From: Notamacropus eugenii
Taxonomy: Eukaryota > Chordata > Mammalia > Diprotodontia > Macropodidae
Assembly (NCBI RefSeq): GCF_028372415.1
Contig: NC_092879.1
Location: 93,024,741-93,088,740 of the forward strand
Reading direction: 5' to 3'
DNA: 64,000 nt
Of this stretch, positions 11,067-23,044 are shown piece by piece. Each line of letters starts with the position of its first letter. The first letter of the stretch is position 1. The notes under the pieces are model-generated. The model was given only the letters and a program-made list of their open reading frames with translations, did no database searches and was not told the origin of the DNA. The position numbers and the translations under genes are program-made.

Positions 11067-12098
11067 CTGGCAAAGGAGGGGGGGGAAGGTCAAATTTAGC
11101 TGTTAAATGGGTTTGCTTTTTGTTGCAAATGAAGCTGCTGGACTTTAAGAAATTCTGAGTGTCTGGGATTGTTCACTTGAGAATACAAGAAACCATAAGC
11201 ATTATAGGAAAAGAAAGTTAGACTTTCTATTAAGATGCCAGCTTTTAAAGAAGAATTGTGGACCTTCGTCTTTGTCTTTTGTTTTCTAATTTCAAATAAG
11301 TGGAGGAACTCATCAATATCTAAAAAAGAACTAAAGCCTGGGTGAGGAAAAAGAGGGCAGGATCTCTGCAAGATTTCATGGGCGCAATTTTTACCACAGG
11401 GAACCTTGCTCAATGAGCATCATTTTCTGAGCTGACATTTATAGCCCCTTCTCTTTCCTCCTCTTGTGACATTTTGGCCCCAGTGGCCAAAATGCATGTT
11501 ACTCTTACATCCAGTCCTCAGGATACGAGGGGAAGGGGAGGAAATAAGCATTTCTAGAGTGCCCACTAGGTGCCAAGCACTTTTTGCAAAGATTGCGGGT
11601 CTGCATTCCTTCCTTCAGATTCAGGTTTTCCACTGCACCCCCTAGTGGTCGTCTGAATTGTCATGCTCTCATCTTACACACAAAAATCTTCCTTATTACA
11701 TCATCCCTGTCACTGAAGACTTTAGGCCCGACCCTCAAACCATTAAGGCCCATCCACTGCTCTTCAAATGTGGCCTCTTAATTAGTGAGCTAGCTAGCTG
11801 TATCTCAGGCCTTCAGACTGGAAGGCACCAGCCATCATACAACAGCTTGATTATAATGGATGTACTGTCTCACTTATGATAAGCCTACTCTCTTATCCTC
11901 TGTAGAAATAGCTTCTTTGCATTAATGACAGCACTTAGGACTCTTAAACATCTATTTTCTTTCAATAGCTTTCAAGCAAAAACCCAACATGCTCCTGAGC
12001 CAGGCTGAAAAAGCCAGAGTGGAATCCCTGCTTATGCATCAGGGTTGAGAGCAAGATTTTATACTGATGGGCTCCCCAAAATAGTCACAGATAGAAAT

Positions 12099-12184
12099 AT
12101 ATCTATATCTATATCTATCTATCTACCTATCTACCTATCTATCTACCTACCTATCTATCTACCTACCTATCTATCTATCTATCC

Positions 12185-12221
<37 letters not shown>

Positions 12222-12234
12222 CCTACCTATCTAC

Positions 12235-12285
<51 letters not shown>

Positions 12286-12298
12286 CCTACCTACCTAA

Positions 12299-12381
<83 letters not shown>

Positions 12382-12383
12382 CC

Positions 12384-12425
<42 letters not shown>

Positions 12426-12438
12426 CCTACCTACCTAC

Positions 12439-12509
<71 letters not shown>
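12099..12509 (+). repeat. Long (ATCT)n tetranucleotide microsatellite with ACCT and GTCT blocks
   Basis: About 410 bp of atct units carry scattered acct variants and an internal block of about ten gtct units (12383-12424). It lies in the inferred intron 1 of SLC25A53. The 198-codon Tyr/Leu/Ser/Ile frame through it is an artefact. Confidence 0.98.
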
Positions 12510-12644
12510 GCAATAACTGGGGAGCAGGGAACTTCCAGCTGGAGCCTGAATGTCCCCAGATTCCTTCATGTGATTACAGTCCTATGCTCTAAATTTGCTT
12601 TTAAGCAGAAACAAAGGATTGGAGAACACCTCTGGTACTGAGGG

Positions 12645-12795
12645 AAAAGCGTTAAATTTAGAGTTAGAAGACCCAGGTTCACAATCTAGCAGTACTACTT
12701 GCAACTTGGGGAACCTTGAAAAAATCATGCAGCTTCTCTGAACCTCAGTTTCTAATATGTAAAATGCAGTTCGAAATCCACCAGCCTAAGTTCTA
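12645..12795 (+). repeat. CORE-SINE (MIR-type)
   Basis: tRNA-like part 'agttagaagacccaggttca', then 'tgaacctcagtttctaatat' of the CORE region. Plus orientation, diverged. Confidence 0.65.
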
Positions 12796-13384
12796 GTTCC
12801 ATCACCGACTGAAAAAGATAAACAATACAACCTTATTCACTCTGTCTTAATCCCCCCACCCCCAAGGGGACCCTAAAGGGGAAGGCAGGAAGCCACCACA
12901 TCTGCTAAAAGCTCCCAGCGGGAGGAGTCGAGAACAATAGGTCCACCAGTTTAGGGCTGGGTTTGAGCCCTCCCCCATTCCCCAAGAAAAGGCATCCTCA
13001 GCTGCTTCCCTTGGGAAATGCAGAAGTGCCACGCCCCTGCGTTTTCCAGACAAAGGCAGGAGAGCCAGTTAGCCATGACCAACTCACCTTCAATGGCAGA
13101 ACCAGAGGGCAAGGCGGCCAACTCTCGATCACCCCACCTACCTCCTCATTGTGCCCCCACCCTCGATTTAGGAAGAGAAGCCAGCCAAGTGGGGCTCCGT
13201 AAAAAGTTCCCCACGAGACAAAGGGAAAAGTAGAGGCTCTTCGTATGTGGGGGCCAGAAAGCTGAGGCTACAGGCGCTGTGGCTGGGCTTTTCGCTCACC
13301 TCAAGCTAGTGAAGGTTAGAGGCGGGGGAAGAAGGAGCATAGAGAGAGGAATCTTTTCAGAAAAGCAATTCTGCTAGTTTTTAG

Positions 13385-14460
13385 GGTGAGGGAGATGAAG
13401 GATGGAGAAGGCTGGGTGAGAATGAAGGTAATTGGGATGAGAGAGATAATAGAAATGAGAGGGGGTGAAGATGGCGCAGTGGGGATGGAGATCGATGAGC
13501 AGATGGGGGGATGGGGATAGCTGGGTGAAGATGAAATAGCAGAGTGAAATAACAGGATGTGGTGAATGAGGTTAGGTGTGGGGAGGGGGTGACAATTGGG
13601 TTGGCGGAGATGGGGGTGGGGATAGGTGAAGGTGGAGGATGCAGGAGGTAGGCGTAGGCTGGGGGTAGGGGAGGGCGATGTGGGGGCGGAGATAGAGGAG
13701 GTGGAGTGGGGGTGGGGGTGGGGATAGGTAGAGGTGAGGGATGGTGGAGGTGGAGATTGGAGGGGAATGGCGATGTGGGGGTGGGGATGGAGGAGATAGC
13801 GATTGGCAACACAGGGTTGGAGATGGCAGGGGCGGGGATGGGGAGGGGCGGGGTGAGGATGGGGATGGAGGTGGGGGGCAGGAGATGGAAATGGCGGAGT
13901 GGGGATAGGATGTCGAGGTGAGGGGGGATGGGAATGAGGTCGGGGATGATTGGGCTGAGATAAGGATGATGGGGGTATGAGAGGAGGATGCCGAGTAGAG
14001 AGAAGAAGAATGGGGATATGTCGAGGATGGGGATGGTGGTGGGGATGAGGATAATAATGAGGATTTTGAGGGATGGAGATGGTCATTTGGGGATGATCAG
14101 GTGGGGATGGGGATAACGGAGATACAGCAGGGATGGAATGGTTGAGTGGGGATAGGGATAAAGGGTTTGAGGGAACGAAGCTGGTTGGGTGGGGATGGAG
14201 ATAATGGGGACTAGGTAGGACGAGGCTGGTGGGGGGGGGCCGAAATAATGGGGACTGGGGGGATGAGGCTGTTCGGGGGGGGACGAGGCTAGGGGGGGAT
14301 CGAGATAGCGGGGACTGGGGGGGGACGAGGCTGGTGCCGAGGACGAGGCTGTTCGGGTGGGGATCGAGATAGTGGGGACTGGGGGGGAGACGAGGTGGGT
14401 CGGGGGGACGAGGCTGGTCGGGGGAACGAGGATGAGGATGGTCAGGTGGGGGCCGGTGAA
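13385..14460. repeat. G-rich minisatellite-like tract (GGGGATG/GGGGACGAGG variants)
   Basis: About 1.1 kb of purine-rich plus strand is built from variants of ggggatgg, gatgaggatg and, near the right end, longer units such as gggggacgaggctgg with cgagatagcggggactgggg. The right-hand units are nearly regular. The left part is diverged. The complementary strand is stop-poor and gives a 386-codon Pro/His/Ser frame that I do not accept as a gene. It adjoins the CpG island that probably holds the SLC25A53 promoter. Confidence 0.85.
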
Positions 14461-14469
14461 AGAGCCAGC

Positions 14470-15070
14470 GCCACAAGCCTCAAGGCTGGGGTGGGGGTGG
14501 AGGGCGCGGCTGTTCTTACCTTAACCCGAAACTGCTGCCTCTTAGGCCGCCGTCCCCGCCGCGGCCGCCCGGAGGGAGAACGGGAGCGGGAGTGCTCTCC
14601 TCCCGTCCGTCCATCCTCCAGGCGGCCACGGCGGGCCCTCCTTCCACCAGGTCTTCGACTCCGCTTCTCCCGCGTTCTGGTCCAAGTACCCTTGGCAGGG
14701 GGCGGGGGGAGACCCGAGAGCCCGCCTCCGCTCCTCTCCCCGCTCTCCCATTGGCTTCCCGGTCAGTCCGTCACGTTCTTTGTCTTGCCAAGGCAGCGCC
14801 CAGCTCTGCGGCAGGGGTGGGCGCGGCGGCCGTTGGCGGTCCCGCAGTCAATCAGTCAATCCGTCATTCAAGGACCTCAGGCCGGGAGCTCCAAAGACAA
14901 AAGGGCTGCGAGCCCTGCCCAGGGAGCTCCCCCCTGCCCTGGTACCTGGCCCTGGCCTTTGTCTCCGGGCTCCCGTCCAAGCCCCCACTGCCCCAAGCCT
15001 CACCCCTTCCCCAGGGGCACCTCCCTTCTCCCCCCACGGGAAAGCACCTACGAGAAGCAGTGCAGACCCC
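14470..15070. promoter_or_regulatory. CpG island, probable SLC25A53 promoter region
   Basis: CpG density is high, with GC boxes (gccgccgtccccgccgcggc) and a minus-strand CCAAT box (GCCAATGGG, near 14750-14758). It lies upstream of SLC25A53 in that gene's direction and contains a good minus-strand splice donor. Function is inferred from position. Confidence 0.65.
14520..14740 (-). other. SLC25A53: Inferred non-coding exon 1 of SLC25A53
   Basis: The minus strand reads GGGTTAAG|GTAAGAAC at 14520/14519, a near-consensus donor at the edge of the CpG island. Paired with the acceptor at 11067 it would remove a 3.45-kb intron. A non-coding first exon fits the human gene structure. The start near 14740 is a guess from the CCAAT box. 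RNA evidence would decide it. Confidence 0.5.
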
Positions 15071-15494
15071 GGGCCCGAAGGGAGGAGACCCGTGCAGAGC
15101 CAGCTCTCAGCTCTTCTCTACCTGCTTACTCTTACTACGTGATCTTGGGCAAGATCTTTGACCTCTGTGCACCTGAGTCCCCTCGTTTCTCAAACGAGGG
15201 AGTTGGTGATGATAGCTGAAGTCCCCTGGGCTCCGAATTCACGATTCTATGCTCCTTCATCTTTTAAGATCAAGGCAGTTCATACAGGTCTCTAGACTCT
15301 TCTCTCATTTCAGTGACTTTAAGCTAGTTGCATCTCTAAATTCTTTTCCTCCCCATTCCTGGCCATAATCCTTGGAGGACTCCAGTATTCATAATAGCAA
15401 CCCCTCTAAAAAACCCGACCTCAACACCATGTTGGCAAACCACTTATGTAAGGCATTAAGGTTTACAAATCACTTTACGTACATTGCTCATTTG

Positions 15495-15725
15495 ATCTGG
15501 TTCAGACCAGCTTAAACCTGGCCAAAACCAGTTTTAGCCAGTTTGAACCAGTTTAAACTGGTCTGAACTGGTTGTGTTTTTTTTTTTTTTTTGCTGTCTA
15601 ACCAGTCTGTGTTGGTTTTAACTGGTCAACTAGTTTTAAGTGTTCTGAGCTGGGTTTAGCCTGCTTTAACTGGTTTGACTCTGTTTAAATGTTTTGAACT
15701 GGTTATTAATTGATTTGAGCTGGTA
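15495..15725. repeat. Cluster of AACTGGTT/AACCAGTT motifs with a short inverted repeat
   Basis: Around a dozen variants of aactggtt or its complement occur in 230 bp, spaced 10-25 bp apart. Two form an inverted pair: ggttcagaccagcttaaac (about 15500) and gtttaaactggtctgaac (about 15551). A poly-T run splits the cluster. It is not a simple tandem repeat. I do not know the family. Confidence 0.7.
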
Positions 15726-16744
15726 TGTTTGCCTAAGAATATCTGAATTTGGACCAGGATAACGTAACAGCTCACATTTCTGTAGGTTTGTAAAGTTTTT
15801 CAAGCCCTTTCCTCATCCCAACCCTGTGAGGTAGAAATACAGCTTGATTTTCTGCCATTGGACCACTGAGGAACTTGAGGAGGCTCAGCTCTCCTAACTC
15901 CAATCCCAACTGGTTCTACCGATTTGGGGCCCCTCATTGACATTCCTGGTCTTGCACTGAGAGTAGCAAGTAGACAATGAGAGGCAAACTCATATAGACA
16001 GTGGAATTGTAAACTGAAAAAGAAAGTCAGGGATGAGGTCATCAGGGTTTAAAATCAGAGCATTTAAAAGTCACTGCAGATATTAGAGATTATTTAGGCC
16101 ATCTCTCTCACTTTATAAAACAGAACTGTTTATAGAAGGAGGTTAAAGGACAAAAAAAAATGAAATGACTTCTCCAAGGTCACTCCACTGGCTAAGGGTC
16201 CCATGATAAGTCAGGTCTCATGAGTTGGAGATCAAGATTATTTCCTACTCTACCAAATTGTTGGGGCCATTTGACAACAGCAAGAATTAAGCCCAGCCCA
16301 AAGCTATGGAAAGCTTGAGCCTATTGGCTGAGTATCAGTGGAAGGTAAGGGAGTTGGGTAGAGAAGTTGGAGGAAACAAAACAACCATGGTCAGAACCCC
16401 AGGGTTACAACACTCATGTATCAATGGATCAGTGATCCCATTGAAGAGGGTAGACTCCCTAGTGAAGTTCAGATCTCAAGCCATCCATGTGTAAGCATAC
16501 TTTGAGATTCTTGTCCACACTCTCCTATAAATTCACAATAGACAGTCCATCCAACACACTGAGGACCTTTCTCAGGCCCTCTTCACATTGCAAGAAAAGC
16601 AATGGAACACAGAACTGTCCTTTTCTTTTTCTTTTTCCCTCTCATGAAATGACTGGCCAGTCTTTTTTCTGCAGATATATAAATATGTATATCATCACAT
16701 ATATCATCAGAGAAATCTCTGATGTCATCTTTACTTCTCCTGAA

Positions 16745-17600
16745 TTTATTTATTTATTTATAACTTTTTTAAAACAATTTTCAACATTCATTTCCACGAC
16801 ATTTTGCGTTCCAAATTTTTCCCCCATCTATCTCCTCCCCCACCCCAAAACACTGTGTATTCTGATTACCCCTTCCCCCAATCTGCTCTCCCTTCTATCA
16901 TACCCCTTCCTTTCCTTATCCCCATCTTCTCTCTTTCCTTGTAGGACAAGATAGATTTCTATACCCCATTACCTATATTTCTTATTTCCTAGTTTTATGC
17001 AAAAACAATTCTCAACATTCATTCCTTAAACTTTGAGTTCCAACTTCTCTCCCTTCCTCCCTCCCCAGCCATCCCCACTGAGAAGGCAAGCAATTCAATA
17101 TAGGCTAAATATGTATAGTTTTGCTAAATACTTCCATAATAGTCATGTTGTGAAAGACTAATTATAATTCCCTTCATCCTATCCTGCCCCCTATTTATTC
17201 TATTCTCTCTTTAGACCTTGTCCCTCCCCTAAAGTGATTACTTCTTATTACTCCCTCCTCTCATTTGCCCTCCCTTCTATCATCCCCCACCCCACTTATC
17301 TCCTTCTCCCCTGTTTTCCTGTAGTGTAAGATAGATTTTCATACCAAATTGAGTGTGCCTGTTATTCCCTCCTTAAGCCAAATGTGATGAGAGTAAGCTT
17401 CAGTTTTTCCCTCTCAACTCTCCCATTTCCTGCTCCATTAAGAAAGCTTTTTCTTGCCTCTTTTATGAGAGATAATTTGCCCCATTCCATTTCTCCCTTT
17501 CTCCTCCTGATATATTCCACTCTCAACCCTTACTTTTGTTTTTTTAGATATCATCCCTTCCTATTCAACTCACCCTGTATCCTCTGTCTATATATATATA

Positions 17601-17636
<36 letters not shown>

Positions 17637-19503
17637 CCAACTACCCAAATACTGAGAAAAGTTTCAAGAGTTAAAAATATTATCTTTTCATATAGGAATG
17701 TAAACAGTTCAACTTTAGTAAGTCCCTTGTGATTTCTCTTTCCTGTTTACCTTTTCATGCTTCCCTTGATTCTTGTGATTGAAAGTCAAATTTTCTATTC
17801 AGCTCTGGTCTTTTCATCAGGAATGCTTGAAAGTCCTCTATTTCATTGAATGACCATTTTTTCCCCTGAAGTATTACGATCCCTTAATGTAGAAGCTGAT
17901 AGATTTTGTGTTATCCTGATTGTATTTCCACAGTACTCAAATTGTTTCTTTCTGGCTGCTTGCAATATTTTCTCCTTGACCTGGAAACTCTGGAATTTGG
18001 CTACAATATTCCCAGGCGTTTTTCTTTTTGGATCTCTTTCAGGTGGTGACCAGTGGATTCTTTTAATATTTATTTTACTCTCTGGTTCTAGAATATCAGG
18101 GCAGTTTTCCTTGATAATTTCATGAAAGATGATGTCTAGGTTCTTTTTTTGTTCATGGCTTTCAGGTAGTCCTATAATTTTTAAATTGTCTCTCCTGGAT
18201 CTATTTCTAGGTCAGTTGTTTTCCCAATGAGATATTTCACATTTTCTTCTATTTTTTTTCATTCTTTTGGTTTTATTTTGTAATTTCTTGGTTTCTCATA
18301 AAGTCACTAGCTTCCATTTGTTCCATTCTAATTTTTAAAGAACTATTTTCTTCAGTGAGCTTTTGAACCTCCTTTTCCATTTGGCTAACTCTGCTTTTTA
18401 AAAGCATTCTTCTCCTCATTGGCTCTTTGGGCCTCTTTTGCCATTTGAGTTAGTCTATTTTTAAAGGTGTTATTTTCTTCAGCATCTTTTTTGGATCTCC
18501 TTTAGAAAGCTGTTGACTCGCTTTTCATAATTTTTTTTGCATCACTCTCATTTCTCTTCCCAATTTTTCCTCCACCTCTCTTACTTGATTTTTAAAATCC
18601 TTTTTGAGCTCTTTCATCGCCTGAGACCACTGCATATTTATTTTGGAGGTTTTGGATGCAGAAGCCTTGACTTTTAGGTCTTCCTCTGATGGTAAACATT
18701 GTTCTTCCTCATCTGAAAAGATGGAAGAAAATACCTGTTCACCAAGAAAGCAAACTTCTATAGCCATTTTTCCCTTTTTGGGGGCATTTCCCCAGCCAGT
18801 TAGTTGACTTTTGAGTCCTTTGTCAAGAGGAGGGAACAATGGGGACTTGTAAGTTCTTAGTTCCTCCAAGGTGGCACAAACAAGGGAGAGGAGTTTACTC
18901 CTTTCCTGGCTTATGCTCTGGTCTGGGAGCTATCAAAGCTTTTCTGCCCAGGATCTGCAAGTAAAATTCCCTTTCCAGAGTCTCTACCAGCTTCACTATG
19001 CCAGCACTCTTCCTCACCCCAGGGCCTCCACTCCAGGCTGAAACCCAGATCAGTGGCTCAATTCTCCCAGGGTCTCTAGGCCAAGGGCTCCAAAAATGGA
19101 TGCTGCTGCTGCCTGGGGCCCTGTTCCCTTCTCATCCAGATGAAAAAGCTTTCTCATTGACCTTTGAAGCATTTGTGGGTTGAGGGATCTGGGAACCACA
19201 GCTGCTCCCTGTGATTCCGCACCCAAGGCCTGCTCTGGTCCTGTTGCTGCTAGTGCAGGTGCCATGTGGACAAGGCTATGCTGTGCTCCATGGGCTGCAC
19301 TCTGCTCTGAGCCCTGTGTGATAGACTTTTCCTGTTGGCCTTCCAGGCTGCCTTGGGCTGCTGGAAATCTCTTTAACTCTGTCATTTTGTGACTTCTGCT
19401 GCTCTAGAATTTGTTTAGAGTCATTTTTTTACAGGTTTTTTTATGGGCTGTGGGGGAAGAGCTAGAGTAGGTGCGTCTTTCTACTCCACCATCTTCACTC
19501 TGC
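16745..19503 (-). mobile_element. ORF1-only LINE (HAL1-like), antisense, decayed
   Basis: On the minus strand the element opens with an L1-type 5' end (GTGAAGATGGTGGAGTAGAA), followed by a GC-rich leader and a decayed ORF1 (about 18870 down to 17790). One piece still reads SDEEEQCLPSEED and NQVREVEEKLGREMR. A roughly 1-kb 3' UTR ends in an A/T-rich tail (ttatttatttattta at 16747). No ORF2 lies between ORF1 and the tail. It has the same architecture as the copy at 39177-42088 and contains the same internal TA/TG microsatellite (17580-17632). ORF1 has several stops and shifts. It is older than the other copy. Confidence 0.85.
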
Positions 19504-19504
19504 C

Positions 19505-21005
19505 CCTCCCCCCCACGGACACTTTTGAGTTCAATCTGCATTACTAATATTTTCTCCATCACTTTTATAAGTCTAAACAAACAACAAAACAATAGATCAA
19601 GCCCTGGTTTGTAGAATTTGCTGATTTCCTGAGGAATAAATGCTCATATTGATAATTTAATAATTAGTTTTCTCAAGAGTTGGCTCCAACACTCCCCTGC
19701 TTCTGGGTGATCCTCAATTTCTTCAGAGAATGCAATACTCTCTGTCTCACTGTCCAGGATTTCAGCAGGTAGTAGGAATCAGGTTAATGAAATCTCTGGT
19801 CTGGGACTAGAAAAGAGCCCTGTTGGAACACCCAGAATCACAGGCCAAGATAAAGGCTGAAATTGTCAAATCTTGGATTTGCAAACTTGGTCAGTCAATA
19901 GAGGAGGACCAGGCCTTGGAGCTGGGGAAAGCTTATGCAGAACTAAAGAACTAAAGCTGAATCTTAGGACAGCAGGGCAGAAAGAAAAGGCTAATATCCC
20001 AGGCCTAATTTGGAAGGGAAAAGAGGGGACACCAGGCTGTTCAAAAATATGAAAAACTGTATGGTCTTCCAACTGCATGGAGCAAAAAGTATGGTTTTTG
20101 TTGTGGGAGAGGACGATTTAGGAGGAACACTTCATGTCTTTGCAGTTGTATCAAGACCAAGAACTTTCCTTGTTCCTTCAGGCCACGTTTCAGAGTGTTT
20201 TTCATTTCTTTCAGAGAAACATCTTGTTCTAAATTGCACATTTGATCTAGGGGAAATACCAAGGCAATTGCCAATTTAGAAAAGATTGAATCTAATGGGC
20301 TAGGAATGAGCCTGCCACTTTTCATGTTAAGTATGGAATACAGCAAAAACTGCCAGCATGTGAAAGAGGAGGGAGGGAAAGAATTCCAATACAGGAAAAG
20401 AATAATATATGAACTCTGCCTGGTCTGCATCATAGCAGAGTAAAGTTATATACACTTGGGTTTTTTTCTTTCTGTTTATTGTACATGTCAAACCCATACA
20501 TAAAGCGTCCACAGTGACCCGAATGAATCTTTCTTTACAGACAACCTCCAATCATCCCGTAAGGACATTCCTTTCAACTGACAATATTTTCCATAATATT
20601 GCTTTCTCTGTCGCTCTTCAAAGGTGTTTCATCTTTCCTGACCTACATGCTTCATGAACAACATCCATCCCCATCAAAGGAATAGCCTAGGTATTCACTA
20701 TTCCACTCCACCAATTCAAAGACCGTGGTGCACACTTGGGAAAAAAGAATTTCTTTTTGTTCCAGTGAAAACAGTGGGAGAAGAAGATCATGAATGTTTC
20801 CCACATTAACAATGAAAAATTACAAAAGGCTTTGAAAACATATGTACTAATATAAGTGCTATGTATTTGTTTTCAACTGAGAGTAATGAGTATATGTATG
20901 CCACTTACTCTTTTTGGGAAGGCTCAATTATCTCCCGATTGTACAATGTAAATGGTGACCATGATCCATGTATATTTGAATTCTGTACATTTTATTTCCT
21001 CCCCA
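19505..21005. other. No gene or clear repeat seen
   Basis: A-T rich, CpG-poor sequence with only short open frames. I recognise no exon, RNA gene or repeat family. Confidence 0.4.
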
Positions 21006-21009
21006 CCTT

Positions 21010-21155
21010 CTGCCTAGTTGTCATCTTAGTTGCCTAAGATCATGTAACTTGCTCAGGGTCACATGGACAGCTCATGTCAGTGGCAGGGTATGAACCCAAG
21101 CATTCCTGCCAGTGCCATCCCATCAGTGGCTCTCCATTAGGCCACACAAACTCTC
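21010..21155 (-). repeat. MIR-type SINE, antisense
   Basis: It reads cttgctcagggtcacatgga, ggcagggtatgaacccaagc: the reverse complement of the SINE CORE and B-box region. From 21155 to 22435 I see nothing further that I can name. Confidence 0.6.
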
Positions 21156-22436
21156 ACTTTATTAATCATTTACTGAAATTGTCTTTAACCTTCAAAAGCT
21201 GATAACCTATCCTATGTCTGATGTCTCTTCGTTAACATATCAAGACTGAACCTGTTCCAAAGTACCTGAAGGCTATTGTTCTTTCCTTTATTTGACCTTT
21301 TTTTTTTTCAAATCAAATCCAGATTTTTTGGGACTCTTTTTTGGGCTGACCCATGAGAGCATGGCATCCTAGACAAGCCTGTGTCGCTTCCTGTTTGCAT
21401 CTTCCTTCCTTTTGGTACAGGATCTTGTGAGACTTTGAGAGGTCAGAGGAGAAGTCCAGTGATGGCTGATCATACCAGAGTTTGCCAGTAGCCAAGCCAA
21501 GTATACCAGTATAGCCCTACAGAGAGGCTTGCTTAACTCAGTTCAACCTGGAATCAGCCTAATGATTGAGATGCTGCGTTCTGTAGCAGGAGAGTGAATG
21601 ACTTGTCCAAAGGCTATACCACATTTACAGGAGAATTTGGTGCAACAGATCCTTTGAAGCAACCATTTTAAATCTGAGCCTTCCCTCCCAGGGGCCAAGA
21701 TGTAGACAAGAGAGTGTGCGCCAAAGAGAATCCATACTTCTGCTTTTACTATATATCCTCTCAGCAAATAACCACCCACCCCCCAATTGTGAAAAGCTAA
21801 CTGATGTTCATTGTCTGATAAGATAAAGTTTGGTAGGGGCTTCTTGCTGCTGCTGTGCTAAGAAGAAAAACTGCCTCGAACTGTCTAGAAACTCCTGACA
21901 CTATTTAAATTAAGCAGGTCACATCTCCTGCTGAAGTCTGCAAAATCAAGCTAGAGACATTAACTTTAGCTCCAGTTTTGACCAACTTGATTCCCTGACC
22001 TTCCTAATACACACACCTTTATCATCCCCTTCTGTTGTGTGTAAAAGTCAATAGAATTTTGTATTGTACCCATCCTGGTCATACATTCACATTAGAATGT
22101 GAACTTGTAGACAAGTTGTTCTCATTCAGCTGGGGGAAGTTTTCACATGTTTAGGGTAGCTCACTGACAGGTTTGAAGCCTGTTGATTACCTGCAGCCTG
22201 CTTTCACTTGTCTGCTTGGTGGTTTACTGGGGTGTAGCCACTTAGCCTCATAGATCTTCTTGGATCCACAGGTGAAATTTGGGTGAAGGCAGCCACCAAA
22301 GGTGGATGAGCAGCCCTGTATAAAGCTCACAGCAGAGGCAAGAAAGAGCTTTTACAATGGAGAGGAAGGTGAGAAGGAGTGAGTGAACCTTACTCTCATA
22401 GGATTTGGGTTCAGGAGGGAATAACACACACACTCT

Positions 22437-23010
22437 GTTGGGTATGGAAATCTATCTTACCCTACAGGAAAGCTGGGGCGGGGGGAAGGGGATAAGAGAG
22501 GGGGGATGATAGAAGGAAGGGAAGATTGGGGGAGGGAGTAATCAGAAGCACTTTCATAGAGGTACAGGTCAAAGGGGAGAATTGAATAAATGGACAGTGG
22601 GACAGGATAGAGGGAAATATAGTTAGTCTTTCACAATGTGACTGTTATGGAGGTGTTTTGCATGACTACACATGTATAACCTTAATTGAATTGCTTGGAT
22701 TCTCAGTGAGGGTGGGTGGGGAGAGAGGAAGGGAAAGAATGTGGAACTCAAAGTTTTAAAAACCAATGTTAGTTGTTTTTACATGCAGCTAGGAAATAAG
22801 ATATACGGGCAATAAGGTAGAGAAATCTGTCTTGCCCTACAGGAAAATCCAAGGGAAGGGGATAAAAGAAGGGAGTGCAGAGTGGGGGAAAGGGCAATCA
22901 GTGTTCATGCAGTCTTGGGGAGGGGGAAGGGGAGAGATGGGGAGAAAATTGGGAACTCAAAATTTTGTGGAAGTGAATACTGAAAACTCAAAACAAATGA
23001 ATAAAAAGCA
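22437..23010 (+). mobile_element. 3' end of HAL1-like LINE, 5'-truncated
   Basis: It aligns by eye with the last part of the element at 39177-42088: gacaggatagagggaaatat, agttagtctttcacaatgtg, tgaattgcttgg, gaactcaaagtt, aggaaataagatatacgggc and gaactcaaaattttgtg, closing with an A-rich end. Only the 3' UTR is present. Confidence 0.8.
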
Positions 23011-23044
23011 AATGAAATACAAAAAAGATCTCTATATAAATCTT

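Noticed and set aside
12045-12641. 198-codon plus-strand frame of Tyr-Leu-Ser-Ile repeats
   Set aside because: Pure product of the ATCT microsatellite.
13316-14476. 386-codon minus-strand frame rich in Pro, His and Ser
   Set aside because: It is the complement of the G-rich minisatellite, where stop codons are rare by composition. There is no domain, no splice context and no homology that I know.
14395-15219. 274-codon plus-strand frame in the CpG island
   Set aside because: GC-rich stop-poor DNA. It overlaps the inferred SLC25A53 promoter and has no recognisable domain.
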